A stretch of 64,000 nt of DNA from the NCBI GenBank assembly GCA_024684055.1, contig JAIKXN010000253.1, forward strand, positions 1 to 64,000, in the 5' to 3' direction. A program made the translations under genes and the position numbers. This document shows positions 55,075 to 63,090 of this stretch, one piece after another (the first letter of the stretch is position 1; every line of letters begins with the position of its first letter). Under the pieces are notes generated by a model. That model searched no databases and was not told the DNA's origin. It worked only from the letters and a program-made list of their open reading frames with translations. This stretch comes from Lachnospiraceae bacterium. GTDB lineage: Bacteria > Bacillota > Clostridia > Lachnospirales > Lachnospiraceae.

Positions 55075-56928
55075 ATGAGTTTGTTGAAGAAAGGAAAAAT
55101 AAGAGCGGTCAGCGCAATCAGTTCATTATTGCTGGTTTTGACTGCTGCTTTTGCCGCACCTGTAACCGTTTCGGCTAAAAACGAAGATACAGGAAGTGCT
55201 GATCTAAAGGTTACTTATCATACGAAAAGAGAAATAGCGCAGTATATTTCACAGCATCCTTATGATAATGCGAAACTTGTAAACTTTGATATAATGCCTA
55301 ATACTTCACAGCCGTATGCACTCGGAAAAGTTTCCGATTCCGTATTAAATGATGCACTCACGTATGTAAATATTTACAGATATATTGCCGGAATCCCCGC
55401 AAATGTAACGCTTGATGCGGGTTATACCGAAAAAGCGCAGGCTGCGACGATCGTAAATGCGGCAAACGGCAGAATGTCGCATAAGCCGGAACATCCCACC
55501 GGAATGTCGGATGAATTGTTCGGACTCGGTTATACGGGTGCCGGAAGCTCAAATCTCGGATATAATTATTCAAATCTTGCACATGTTATTTCGGCAGGAT
55601 GGATGAATGATTCCGATTCTGGCAACAGAAGCATGGTCGGACACAGAAGATGGGTGCTTAATCCCAAAATGTCCAAGACCGGATTCGGAGTATCGCCCGG
55701 AGCTAAGCATACCGCAATGTATGTTTTTGATCAGAATAACAGTGAAGGCTCCAATTATTATAATGTAGCATGGCCTGCACAGAATACTCCCTATGATTAT
55801 TTTAATTCAAGTTATCCCTGGACGATTTCCACAGGTGACGCTATTTCCGCTGCAAAGGTTACGGTAAAATGTGTGAATGACGGGAAAACCTGGAGTTTCG
55901 ACACACTCGGTGCTACCAATACGGGATATTTTAATTACAATAATCAGGGATACGGACAGAAAGGCTGCATAATATTTATTCCTTCGGGGATCAAGACCGA
56001 TAAGGGATATTCATACGAAGTCAGCGCTTTGTATACGATCAGTGGCGGTATAACGAAACAGCTTAATTACACGGTTGATTTTTTCGATATTAATGATTAC
56101 ATGTATACCGATGAACAGGTCAAACAGGTTAAGGCGTTTGTCGAACGTTTCTATAATATAATCCTCGGAAGACCTTCGGAAGAAGCGGGTATCAACGACT
56201 GGACAAACAAACTTCTTACAAAAGAACTGACGGGGGCCGAGGTTGCTGCAGGTTTTGCAAGAAGCACCGAATTTACGGGACAGAATACTTCAAACGCTGA
56301 TTTTCTTAAGAAATATTACAAGGCATTCTTTGACAGAGAACCGGATGCGGATGGATATAACGACTGGCTTTCACTTCTTAACAGAGGTGCGAGCAGAGAA
56401 CGCATACTTGTAGGATTTACCAATTCCGTAGAATTCCAGAATCTGTGTGACAGTTTTGGGATCAATCCCGGATCCCTTCCCGATGTTAACGAACCGGATC
56501 CGCCCGCACCCACTCCCAAATGGGATGCAAGCAATGTTGACGATGCCAAACTCAGAGAATATATAGACAGACTTTATATTTACACACTCGGAAGACCGGC
56601 AGACGAAGCGGGTGCAGCGAGTTGGATGGAAGTTATCAAGAACGGCTACGATGACTGGGGAACAGAGTACGATGCGGCTAAGGTAGCGGGTGTCGGATTC
56701 TTTACCTCCGAAGAGTATGTGCAAAGAGAAAGAACGAATGAAGAATTCCTTCATGATGCTTATGCCGCATTCTTTGACAGAGAACCGGACGCTCCGGGAA
56801 TGGAACACTGGCTGTATAATCTGAATATCGGCGCTTATGACAGAAAGAGAGTCATAGAGGAAGGTTTCGGAGATTCAATAGAGTTTTGTGAACTTCTCGA
56901 GTCATACGGATTTGTCAAAATACGTTAA
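55075..56928 (+). CDS. Secreted CAP-domain protein with two DUF4214 modules
   Basis: A 617-residue exported protein. Residues 1-38 form a signal peptide ending near VSA-K. A CAP/SCP domain (about 88-215) has LTYVNIYRYIAG, MSHKPEHPTG and GHRRWVLNPK, typical of bacterial CAP proteins. A beta-rich stretch follows, then DUF4214 at about 350-470 and again at about 490-617, each with the FYNIILGRPSEEAG-like opening and FFDREPDADG-like repeat. DUF4214 modules occur on extracellular proteins; their ligand is unknown. The next gene ends with the same pair, so both products probably share a partner or anchor. A GGAGGG site precedes the start. Confidence 0.85.
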   Translation: MSLLKKGKIRAVSAISSLLLVLTAAFAAPVTVSAKNEDTGSADLKVTYHTKREIAQYISQHPYDNAKLVNFDIMPNTSQPYALGKVSDSVLNDALTYVNIYRYIAGIPANVTLDAGYTEKAQAATIVNAANGRMSHKPEHPTGMSDELFGLGYTGAGSSNLGYNYSNLAHVISAGWMNDSDSGNRSMVGHRRWVLNPKMSKTGFGVSPGAKHTAMYVFDQNNSEGSNYYNVAWPAQNTPYDYFNSSYPWTISTGDAISAAKVTVKCVNDGKTWSFDTLGATNTGYFNYNNQGYGQKGCIIFIPSGIKTDKGYSYEVSALYTISGGITKQLNYTVDFFDINDYMYTDEQVKQVKAFVERFYNIILGRPSEEAGINDWTNKLLTKELTGAEVAAGFARSTEFTGQNTSNADFLKKYYKAFFDREPDADGYNDWLSLLNRGASRERILVGFTNSVEFQNLCDSFGINPGSLPDVNEPDPPAPTPKWDASNVDDAKLREYIDRLYIYTLGRPADEAGAASWMEVIKNGYDDWGTEYDAAKVAGVGFFTSEEYVQRERTNEEFLHDAYAAFFDREPDAPGMEHWLYNLNIGAYDRKRVIEEGFGDSIEFCELLESYGFVKIR

Positions 56929-56948
56929 TAATGAAATATCATATGATT

Positions 56949-56980
56949 AACCGCGGGACTTAACGGCCCTGCGGTTTTCT
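56949..56980 (+). terminator. Intrinsic terminator after the CAP/DUF4214 gene
   Basis: AACCGCGGG pairs with CCCTGCGGTT across a short loop and is followed by TTCTT. Confidence 0.8.
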
Positions 56981-57009
56981 TATGTACGGGGCTTGAAATG
57001 CATTTTGCC

Positions 57010-57064
57010 GGCTGCAGCGGGAAAGACTCTGTGCATGGCACGGTAAGATTTCGCTGCAGCAGCC
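57010..57064. other. Long GC-rich hairpin in the gap before the transglutaminase-like gene
   Basis: GGCTGCAGCG at 57010-57019 pairs with CGCTGCAG-CAGCC at 57052-57064, with a two-base bulge. The loop itself holds a smaller GTGC/GCAC pair. The rest of this 342-base gap holds the terminator before it and a TATAAT box near 57174. It may be a structured leader RNA or a small RNA; I recognise no family. Confidence 0.4.
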
Positions 57065-57236
57065 GATTTTAATTGTCTGAATTTAGTGTTTCGGAGGGTT
57101 ACATAACGCAAAGACACGATAAAAAGTGTGAATTTTTTAATTTTATATGGAATTTTACAAGAGGTTTGGGTTATAATATAAAAAGAATGCACTTTAAAAT
57201 CAAAAGGTTTTAAAAGCATAAAAATAATACTATTCA

Positions 57237-57254
57237 GACAGTTAAAAAACTGTC
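57237..57254 (+). promoter_or_regulatory. Hairpin abutting the ribosome site of the transglutaminase-like gene
   Basis: GACAGTT at 57237-57243 pairs with AACTGTC at 57248-57254. The ribosome site GGAGAGGGG follows at once (57255-57263), so folding could affect translation or mRNA stability. Confidence 0.45.
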
Positions 57255-57270
57255 GGAGAGGGGAACATTC

Positions 57271-59970
57271 ATGAGCAAAAAGAGAATGAAAAAAACATTG
57301 CAGACAATTACAACGCTCCTTTTGACGGCAATTGTTGTTTTCAGTACTTTCGGTATGGACTTGCCCGTACTTGCAAAGGGTATTGATGACGATGCTGTAA
57401 TTGTTGAAGACGAAGACACTGTTGATGTCGACGTTGATGCTGAAGAAGACATCGATGCAGATGTTGAAGAAGACATCGACGCAGATGTTGACGAAGATGT
57501 CGACGCAGATGTTGACGAAGATGTCGACGCAGACGTTGATGAAAACGTTGATGCAGATGTTGACGAAGATGTCGAAGCAGACGTTGACGAAGATGTCGAA
57601 GCAGACGTTGACGAAAACGCAGATGTTGATGAAGACATCGAAGCAGAACCCGAGATTTCTTCTGAAAAAGTATTTGTTACTGAAGAAGAAGACGGAATTG
57701 ATGCAGGTCTTGGATTTTCTGCAGAAGCACATTTTATTTCTTCCGAAGAAGACTTTTTTGACGGAGAAGAAATTGATGCGGATGAACTTTTGTACAGTTA
57801 TATTGATGCCAATATTTCTGACGAAGATTCAGTAGATCCTCGCTATGCATCCTCACTTGTCGGAGACAGACTTCCGGCTTCCAGCAAACCTCTTTACAAT
57901 GCATTTAAGCAGGCAACATCAGATATCGCCAAAGGAAAAAGGTCCAGCACAACAGCGACAATTAATCCTCAGGCTCTGGGCTGGAATAGGAAGTATACTG
58001 CTGCAGAACTTGGCGTTTCAAGTCTGATTTCGGGATATTCGGTTTCTGAGGAAGCCATGAGAGCTCTCGATAAGAAAATCGGATTCGACAAATTTAATCC
58101 CAGAAATATAGTATTGGCCGTAATGGAAGATTGTCCTTACGAGAGATACTGGATGGGACTTTCCTGGAATTATGTAGGTTTAAGCGGAGTTTACTACAGA
58201 GTTACTTCTGACAAAAATTATATTTATTTAGACTTTGGTACTGAACTTGGAATTAAGATGACTCCTTCGAGAGATTTCGCAGGTTCAGAATCCTTTACTG
58301 TGGATACCAGCAAAACAAAGGCTGTAAATTCTGCAATTTCTAAAGCAAATACCATAGTTAAAGATGCTAAAAGCAAAACTGACTTACAGAAGATTACGTA
58401 TTACAAGGATCAGATTTGTGCACTCAATACATATAACCATGCAGTAGTAAACTGGCCTTCAAGCATGTACGGCAATCCCTGGCAGCTTGTTTATGTATTT
58501 GACGGAGATCCCAATACAAATGTTGTTTGTGAAGGATACAGTAAAGCTTTTATGTATCTTTGCGAAAAAACAAACTTCAGCGATTCGGAAATAGCATGTT
58601 ACACTGTAAGCGGAGAGGTTTATTTCCCTTCAAACCACGGTCCGCATATGTGGAATATTATTCACTGGAATAACAATAAGAATTATCTTGTTGATGTTAC
58701 AAACGTTGACGGCGGAAATCCCCCTGATCTGTTCTTTGCAACTCCTACAAGCGGATCTGTTGCAAGCGGTTATACTTTCAAGATGGGTTCAGCTAGCGCA
58801 AGATACGAATATGATGAGGATACCCTTGCTTTATACACAACAAAACAGCTTACTATCGGTAAGAAATCAAGCGGCAAACTTTCAAATATTTACGTAAATT
58901 ACGATCTTGATATCCTTTCAAATAAAAGCATTCCATTTACGGTTATAAGAGAAGGCGGATCAGACAACACCAAGTTCAAGGTTGCTTCGATTAAAGATGC
59001 TAACGGAAACGCAACAATGGCCGGAGACTATTCGACCAAATATCAGAAAGATAATATAATTAAATTAACTTTCTATTCAGCAGGAACTTACACAATTAAG
59101 TTCACCGCAAAAGATACAGATGGTACAACCAAATCTCAGAGCATTACAGTAACGGTTAAGAAGGGTAAAGTAGACAGAGCAAAAGTTGAGAAGTTTGTAA
59201 GCAGATTCTATACGATCATTCTTGGCAGAGATCCGGAGAAAGCCGGACTTAAATCCTGGACAGATGCACTTTGCAACGGAAAAATGACAGGATGTGATGT
59301 TGCTTTAGGATTCATAAGAAGTGAAGAATTTCTCTTAAAGCAGACATCCAACGGAACATATGTTAAGAAGTTATACAAAGCATTCTTTAACAGAGCTGCT
59401 GATGATGCAGGATATAAGGATTGGACAAACCAGCTTAAGAAGGGTGCATCCAGAGAACAGGTTCTTGCAGGATTTGTTAACTCTGCAGAATTCAAGAAAC
59501 TTTGTACATCTTACGGAATCAGACAGGGTTATCTTGATTATACAAAGCTTCCTCCTTTGAGCAACTGGAATGCTTCAAAGGCAAGTGATGCAAAGATTAA
59601 AGCATATGTTAAGAGATTATATACCGTAGCACTTGGCAGAACTCCCAGCACAGCAGAAGTTAATTCCTGGACAAAGACAATCAAGAACGGTAAAGATGCT
59701 AACGGCAACAAGTATAATGCAGCTCAGGTAGCAAGCCGCGGATTCTTTGAATCACCTGAATATACCAAGAAGAAGAAATCTGATGAAGCATTCATCAAAG
59801 ATGCTTACAAGGCTATGTTCGGAAGAGATGCTGACGCTGAAGGATTAAAGCACTGGAAAACTCAGCTTAAGAACGGTATGCCCAGAAGAACCATGCTTGA
59901 AGAAGGCTTCGGCAACTCAACAGAGTTTATTAAACTTATGGAATCCTACGGATTTGTACGTGTACCTTAG
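57271..59970 (+). CDS. Secreted transglutaminase-like protein with Asp-rich repeats and two DUF4214 modules
   Basis: An 899-residue exported protein with a signal peptide (1-36). Residues 45-130 are Asp/Glu/Val/Ala repeats (DADVDEDV), very acidic and possibly calcium-binding. A transglutaminase-like domain lies at about 395-500, with C420 (VVCEGYSK), H459 (HGPHMWN) and D475 (VDVTN) as the likely triad, so it may be a peptidase or crosslinker. An Ig-like domain (about 530-630) is followed by two DUF4214 modules (about 635-760 and 772-899), close to those of the preceding gene. Its own hairpin-marked leader separates it from that gene. Confidence 0.85.
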   Translation: MSKKRMKKTLQTITTLLLTAIVVFSTFGMDLPVLAKGIDDDAVIVEDEDTVDVDVDAEEDIDADVEEDIDADVDEDVDADVDEDVDADVDENVDADVDEDVEADVDEDVEADVDENADVDEDIEAEPEISSEKVFVTEEEDGIDAGLGFSAEAHFISSEEDFFDGEEIDADELLYSYIDANISDEDSVDPRYASSLVGDRLPASSKPLYNAFKQATSDIAKGKRSSTTATINPQALGWNRKYTAAELGVSSLISGYSVSEEAMRALDKKIGFDKFNPRNIVLAVMEDCPYERYWMGLSWNYVGLSGVYYRVTSDKNYIYLDFGTELGIKMTPSRDFAGSESFTVDTSKTKAVNSAISKANTIVKDAKSKTDLQKITYYKDQICALNTYNHAVVNWPSSMYGNPWQLVYVFDGDPNTNVVCEGYSKAFMYLCEKTNFSDSEIACYTVSGEVYFPSNHGPHMWNIIHWNNNKNYLVDVTNVDGGNPPDLFFATPTSGSVASGYTFKMGSASARYEYDEDTLALYTTKQLTIGKKSSGKLSNIYVNYDLDILSNKSIPFTVIREGGSDNTKFKVASIKDANGNATMAGDYSTKYQKDNIIKLTFYSAGTYTIKFTAKDTDGTTKSQSITVTVKKGKVDRAKVEKFVSRFYTIILGRDPEKAGLKSWTDALCNGKMTGCDVALGFIRSEEFLLKQTSNGTYVKKLYKAFFNRAADDAGYKDWTNQLKKGASREQVLAGFVNSAEFKKLCTSYGIRQGYLDYTKLPPLSNWNASKASDAKIKAYVKRLYTVALGRTPSTAEVNSWTKTIKNGKDANGNKYNAAQVASRGFFESPEYTKKKKSDEAFIKDAYKAMFGRDADAEGLKHWKTQLKNGMPRRTMLEEGFGNSTEFIKLMESYGFVRVP
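57424..57640 (+). repeat. Asp-rich coding repeat
   Basis: About nine imperfect units of 24 bases (GACGCAGATGTTGACGAAGA plus TGTC), encoding DADVDEDV variants. Several neighbouring units are identical, so repeat number probably varies by slippage without changing the frame. Confidence 0.85.
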
Positions 59971-60018
59971 AATTGTTTAAAGACGGGCTTTACAGATTGA
60001 ATTCGGCGGAATTACAAA

Positions 60019-60639
60019 ATGTACAAAAATGTAATAAAACGTTTAATTGATATTGTATGTTCGTTATTGGGGATCATATTTCTTGGAATCCCCATGGTCA
60101 TAATAGCCATAGCAATTAAGGCGGAAGATCCGGGACCGGTATTTTTCAAACAAAAGAGAGTGGGTATCCATAAAAAACATTTCATGCTGATCAAATTCAG
60201 AAGCATGAAGATGGATACCCCTCATGATACACCTACGCATCTTTTGGAAAATCCCGAACAGTACATTCTTAAAAGCGGAAAGTTTTTAAGAAAATACAGC
60301 CTTGATGAATTACCTCAGTTATTTAATATACTTGCCGGACAGATGAGCATTATCGGACCGAGACCTGCATTATGGAATCAGTTCGATCTGATTGAAGAAA
60401 GGGATAAATACGGAGCCAACGATGTTCTTCCCGGTCTAACCGGATGGGCACAGGTTAACGGAAGAGATGAACTTGAGATACCTGTCAAAGCAAAGCTTGA
60501 CGGTGATTATGTGAAATCGTTATCTTTTGCATTTGATGTAAAATGTTTCTTCAAAACCATCGGAGCGGTATTTAAACACGAAGGTGTTGTCGAAGGCGGT
60601 ACGGGAGCGTTATCAGAGAAAAGCAAAAAAGATGAATAG
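60019..60639 (+). CDS. Undecaprenyl-phosphate sugar phosphotransferase (initiating transferase)
   Basis: A 206-residue membrane enzyme of the bacterial sugar transferase family. It has one N-terminal hairpin helix (about 10-38), then DPGPVFFKQKRVG, FRSMKMD, SLDELPQLFNIL, SIIGPRPAL and PGLTGWAQVNGRDEL, all conserved. It should transfer a sugar-1-phosphate to undecaprenyl phosphate as the first step of surface-glycan assembly. It ends at a terminator shared with the opposing fcl region. Confidence 0.92.
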   Translation: MYKNVIKRLIDIVCSLLGIIFLGIPMVIIAIAIKAEDPGPVFFKQKRVGIHKKHFMLIKFRSMKMDTPHDTPTHLLENPEQYILKSGKFLRKYSLDELPQLFNILAGQMSIIGPRPALWNQFDLIEERDKYGANDVLPGLTGWAQVNGRDELEIPVKAKLDGDYVKSLSFAFDVKCFFKTIGAVFKHEGVVEGGTGALSEKSKKDE

Positions 60640-60649
60640 AAAAAAATAA

Positions 60650-60680
60650 GGACGAAGATTTATCTTCGTCCGTTTTATTT
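60650..60680. terminator. Bidirectional intrinsic terminator
   Basis: GGACGAAGAT at 60650-60659 pairs with ATCTTCGTCC at 60662-60671. T-rich tracts lie on each side, so it ends both the sugar transferase and the fcl transcript after its tail repeats. Confidence 0.9.
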
Positions 60681-60689
60681 TATCTTGTT

Positions 60690-60845
60690 TTTTCTTCCGG
60701 CACGCATAGGATTGTTGTGGAATTCTATTTATCTTTCTGCATGCGTCGGATTGTTAAGAAAGTCTGCTTATCTTTCGGCACGCATAGGATTGTCGGAAAA
60801 TTTTGCTTATCTCTCAGCGCGCATCGGATTGTTGAGGAAGTCTTC
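60690..60845 (-). repeat. Four contiguous 39-bp copies of the fcl gene end
   Basis: The last 13 codons of fcl (60807-60845, EDFLNNPMRAER-stop) are followed on the minus strand by 60768-60806 (AKFSDNPMRAER-stop), 60729-60767 (ADFLNNPTHAER-stop) and 60690-60728 (IEFHNNPMRAGR, with Lys in place of the stop). Each unit is exactly 39 bases and in frame with the gene. The first and third differ at 8 bases, five of them third codon positions and none first; the first and second differ at 11, six of them third. No start codon or ribosome site precedes the extra units. Confidence 0.93.
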
Positions 60846-61748
60846 GTAAGCAAGTTTGATTCCGTCTTCGAGTTCCGTTTTGTATGTCCAGCCGAGCGCT
60901 GCGGCCTTTGAAACATCAAGGAGTTTTCTCGGAGTTCCGTTGGGCTTTGAGGGATCCCAGAGAATTTCTCCTGTATAACCGATAACTTTGGCAACAAGTG
61001 CCGTGAGTTCCTTAATTGTGATTTCTTTGCCGGTTCCGGCATTTACCGTTTCGTCTCCCGAATAATTATTCATTAAGAATACGCAGAGGTCTGCAAGATC
61101 GTCAACATATAAGAACTCGCGAAGCGGTGAACCGTCGCCCCAGCAGGTTACCTGCTTTTCGTCGTTTTCCTTTGCTTCGTGGAAACGTCTTATAAGTGCG
61201 GGAAGAACATGTGAATGCATAGGATGGTAATTATCGTTCGGACCGTAAAGGTTTGTGGGCATTACCGAGATGTAATCCGTGTTATACTGCTTGTTTAAGA
61301 ATTCGCAGTACTTTAATCCGGATATTTTAGCAAGGGCATAAGCCTCGTTTGTCTTTTCGAGTTCTGAAGTTAAAAGGCAGTCCTCTTTCATGGGCTGCGG
61401 CGCAAGTCTGGGATAAATGCATGAGGAACCGAGGAATTCGAGTTTTTTGCATCCGTTTTCCCATGCTGAATGAATTACATTCATTTCAAGAGTCATGTTG
61501 TAGTACATGAAATCCGCAAGTGCGTTCTGATTGGCGTAAATGCCGCCGACTTTTGCTGCTGCGAGGAAAACATATTCGGGCTTTTCTTTTGCGAAAAACT
61601 CTTCAACTGCAGCCTGACGACAGAGATCAAGTTCCGCATGGGTTCTTGTAATAATATTTTCGTATCCCTGCTTCTTAAGTTCTCTGACAATTGCCGAGCC
61701 TACCATTCCGTTGTGACCGGCAACATATATTTTTGAATTCTTTTCCAT
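60807..61748 (-). CDS. fcl: GDP-L-fucose synthase
   Basis: A 313-residue short-chain dehydrogenase that converts GDP-4-keto-6-deoxymannose to GDP-L-fucose with NADPH. The Rossmann loop is AGHNGMVGSAIVREL. Catalytic residues are Ser in LGSSCIYP, and Tyr-Lys in AYALAKISG; MPTNLYGPNDNYHP is family-typical. No gmd partner lies in the window. With the opposite-facing sugar transferase it supports a fucose-containing glycan. Downstream of its stop its own 3-prime end is repeated three times. Confidence 0.94.
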   Translation of the reverse strand: MEKNSKIYVAGHNGMVGSAIVRELKKQGYENIITRTHAELDLCRQAAVEEFFAKEKPEYVFLAAAKVGGIYANQNALADFMYYNMTLEMNVIHSAWENGCKKLEFLGSSCIYPRLAPQPMKEDCLLTSELEKTNEAYALAKISGLKYCEFLNKQYNTDYISVMPTNLYGPNDNYHPMHSHVLPALIRRFHEAKENDEKQVTCWGDGSPLREFLYVDDLADLCVFLMNNYSGDETVNAGTGKEITIKELTALVAKVIGYTGEILWDPSKPNGTPRKLLDVSKAAALGWTYKTELEDGIKLAYEDFLNNPMRAER

Positions 61749-61831
61749 CTATTTAATCCTGCCTTTATTTTTAGATAAAGATTTTTAAATTCACTACAAC
61801 ATTATACAGTAAAAGCTGATATTTTGCTAAT

Positions 61832-62317
61832 TTATTTCTTTTTATCTGAAATGAAAAAACGTCGCACCAAAAGATATACTAAAGGAATTGCGACCGCTGC
61901 ACCCAGGCAGTCAAGCCATACATCGAAAACACTGCTGTATCTTCCCGAAAAGTACTGTATCGTTTCATCCGTCATGGCAACAAGGAGTGAAGCGAGTATC
62001 ATATTAAGGTAAAGAGGGAACAACCTTATATGCTCCGGCTTTGAAAAGAAAAGGAGATACAGTATACAGAACTCTGCACCAAGAAGTGCATATTCGCTGA
62101 AATGTGCGCTCTTTCTTATTAACACTTCCGGTATTGAAAACGAGGAGTTTCCGCTGACATTGTGAAGCATCCCGTCGAAGATTCCCTTAAAGAACATGCT
62201 TTCTTCCGTCGAGCCTTCGGGAGGCACCATGGAATGTCCCCAGATAACTGCAAGTGTGATAACCGTGAGTATTACAAATATGATTTTTGCGATTTTTTTT
62301 GATTTGCTGTTTTTCAT
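61832..62317 (-). CDS. VanZ-like membrane protein
   Basis: A 161-residue membrane protein with four helices. HSMVPPEGSTEES, SAHFSEYALLGAEF and ATDETIQYF-like MTDETIQYFSGRYSSVFDVWL are hallmarks of the VanZ family, seen next to glycan and teicoplanin-resistance genes, whose biochemical role is not established. It lies 21 bases downstream of the neighbouring membrane-protein gene on the same strand, so they are probably cotranscribed. Confidence 0.85.
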   Translation of the reverse strand: MKNSKSKKIAKIIFVILTVITLAVIWGHSMVPPEGSTEESMFFKGIFDGMLHNVSGNSSFSIPEVLIRKSAHFSEYALLGAEFCILYLLFFSKPEHIRLFPLYLNMILASLLVAMTDETIQYFSGRYSSVFDVWLDCLGAAVAIPLVYLLVRRFFISDKKK

Positions 62318-62338
62318 ATTGTTTATTAAATAGTTTAT

Positions 62339-62971
62339 TTATCGAAATCTGAAATATGCCGTCAAAGCCAGGAAGAGATATGGCAGATTCGCGAGGAAAT
62401 TATGCGAATCGCTGTATACAAGTCTTTCCGCAATATCGCATATAGCCAGTGCTGCAAGAAAATCAAATGCGAACAGACAAAGGTCGGAGAGCGGATTGAT
62501 TACGCATGATATGGTAAAAAGAATAAGCATTAAAGTTCCGATGGGTATGTATCTTTGGAACTTTAAGGCAGAGGTATCGGATTCTTCGATCTTTCCTTTT
62601 GAACTGTAAAGCTTCACGTACCATGCCAGTATCAAAAGTAAGGCAGCGGGAACAAGAATTCGAAATACACCCGAATAAAGAATAACGACCTGCGAGAATG
62701 CCTTGAATCCGGTAAAGCCGAAAGGGTTTTCATGCAGGTTTACATGAAATGAAACATTCGGAAGGATTGCGGTTAAGAGGGCAAGGCTTCTGAAAAATCC
62801 TTCAAAACTTATTTTTTTCGGTAAGATGAAAGTTAAGAAAGTCATTGCAATCAGAAGAACAAGCCTTGCCGGACTTTTGCAGGAATTAAAATACAGTAAA
62901 AGCAGAACTGCCGACAAAAGCAATGAAAGGATAATCGATATTATTTTTTTGGCATCGGGTTTGTTTTTCAT
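62339..62971 (-). CDS. Polytopic membrane protein of unknown function
   Basis: I do not recognise this 210-residue protein. It has six hydrophobic helices and short loops, with PFGFTGFKAFSQVVILYSG in the middle. It may be the remnant or relative of a DUF6056-type or polymer-biosynthesis protein, since such a gene lies just upstream. Function unknown; it is likely in one transcript with the VanZ-like gene. Confidence 0.55.
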   Translation of the reverse strand: MKNKPDAKKIISIILSLLLSAVLLLLYFNSCKSPARLVLLIAMTFLTFILPKKISFEGFFRSLALLTAILPNVSFHVNLHENPFGFTGFKAFSQVVILYSGVFRILVPAALLLILAWYVKLYSSKGKIEESDTSALKFQRYIPIGTLMLILFTISCVINPLSDLCLFAFDFLAALAICDIAERLVYSDSHNFLANLPYLFLALTAYFRFR

Positions 62972-63021
62972 ACTGCCTCATTATGTTTTCTTTAAAAGTT
63001 CAAATTGTTTATTTATGGGAT

Positions 63022-63090
63022 TTAAAACCATATCATTTTTTAACTTAAAACGGTTTGAATGCCGGTTGTAAATTGTTATGTTTAAAACGG
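63022..63090 (-). repeat. Weak copies of the DUF6056-like gene end
   Basis: The gene ends with CCGTTTTAA (63082-63090 on the plus strand as TTAAAACGG), and the same nine bases recur 37 bases on (63045-63053). The first encodes IFIPF-stop and the second AFKPF-stop. A third, shorter match lies at 63022-63029. Short and AT-rich, so chance is possible. Confidence 0.3.

Noticed and set aside
57090-57125. c-di-GMP riboswitch before the transglutaminase-like gene
   Set aside because: Only a short ACGCAAAG piece resembles the GEMM consensus; the paired helices and the second conserved segment are absent.
57424-57640. CRISPR-like array at the Asp-rich repeat
   Set aside because: The units are contiguous coding repeats without spacers, inside a well-supported gene.
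56980-57732. Minus-strand frame of 250 residues rich in Cys, Phe, Ile and Val
   Set aside because: It is a shadow of the Asp-rich repeat and the gap before it, with no start signal.
60717-60911. A plus-strand frame of 64 residues across the fcl tail repeats, with a 13-residue repeat on this strand too
   Set aside because: It is the complement of the minus-strand array; it lacks a ribosome site and its tail runs into the fcl coding strand.
1931-63090. A diversity-generating retroelement as source of the tail repeats
   Set aside because: There is no reverse transcriptase in the window, and changes are not confined to adenine positions of a template copy.
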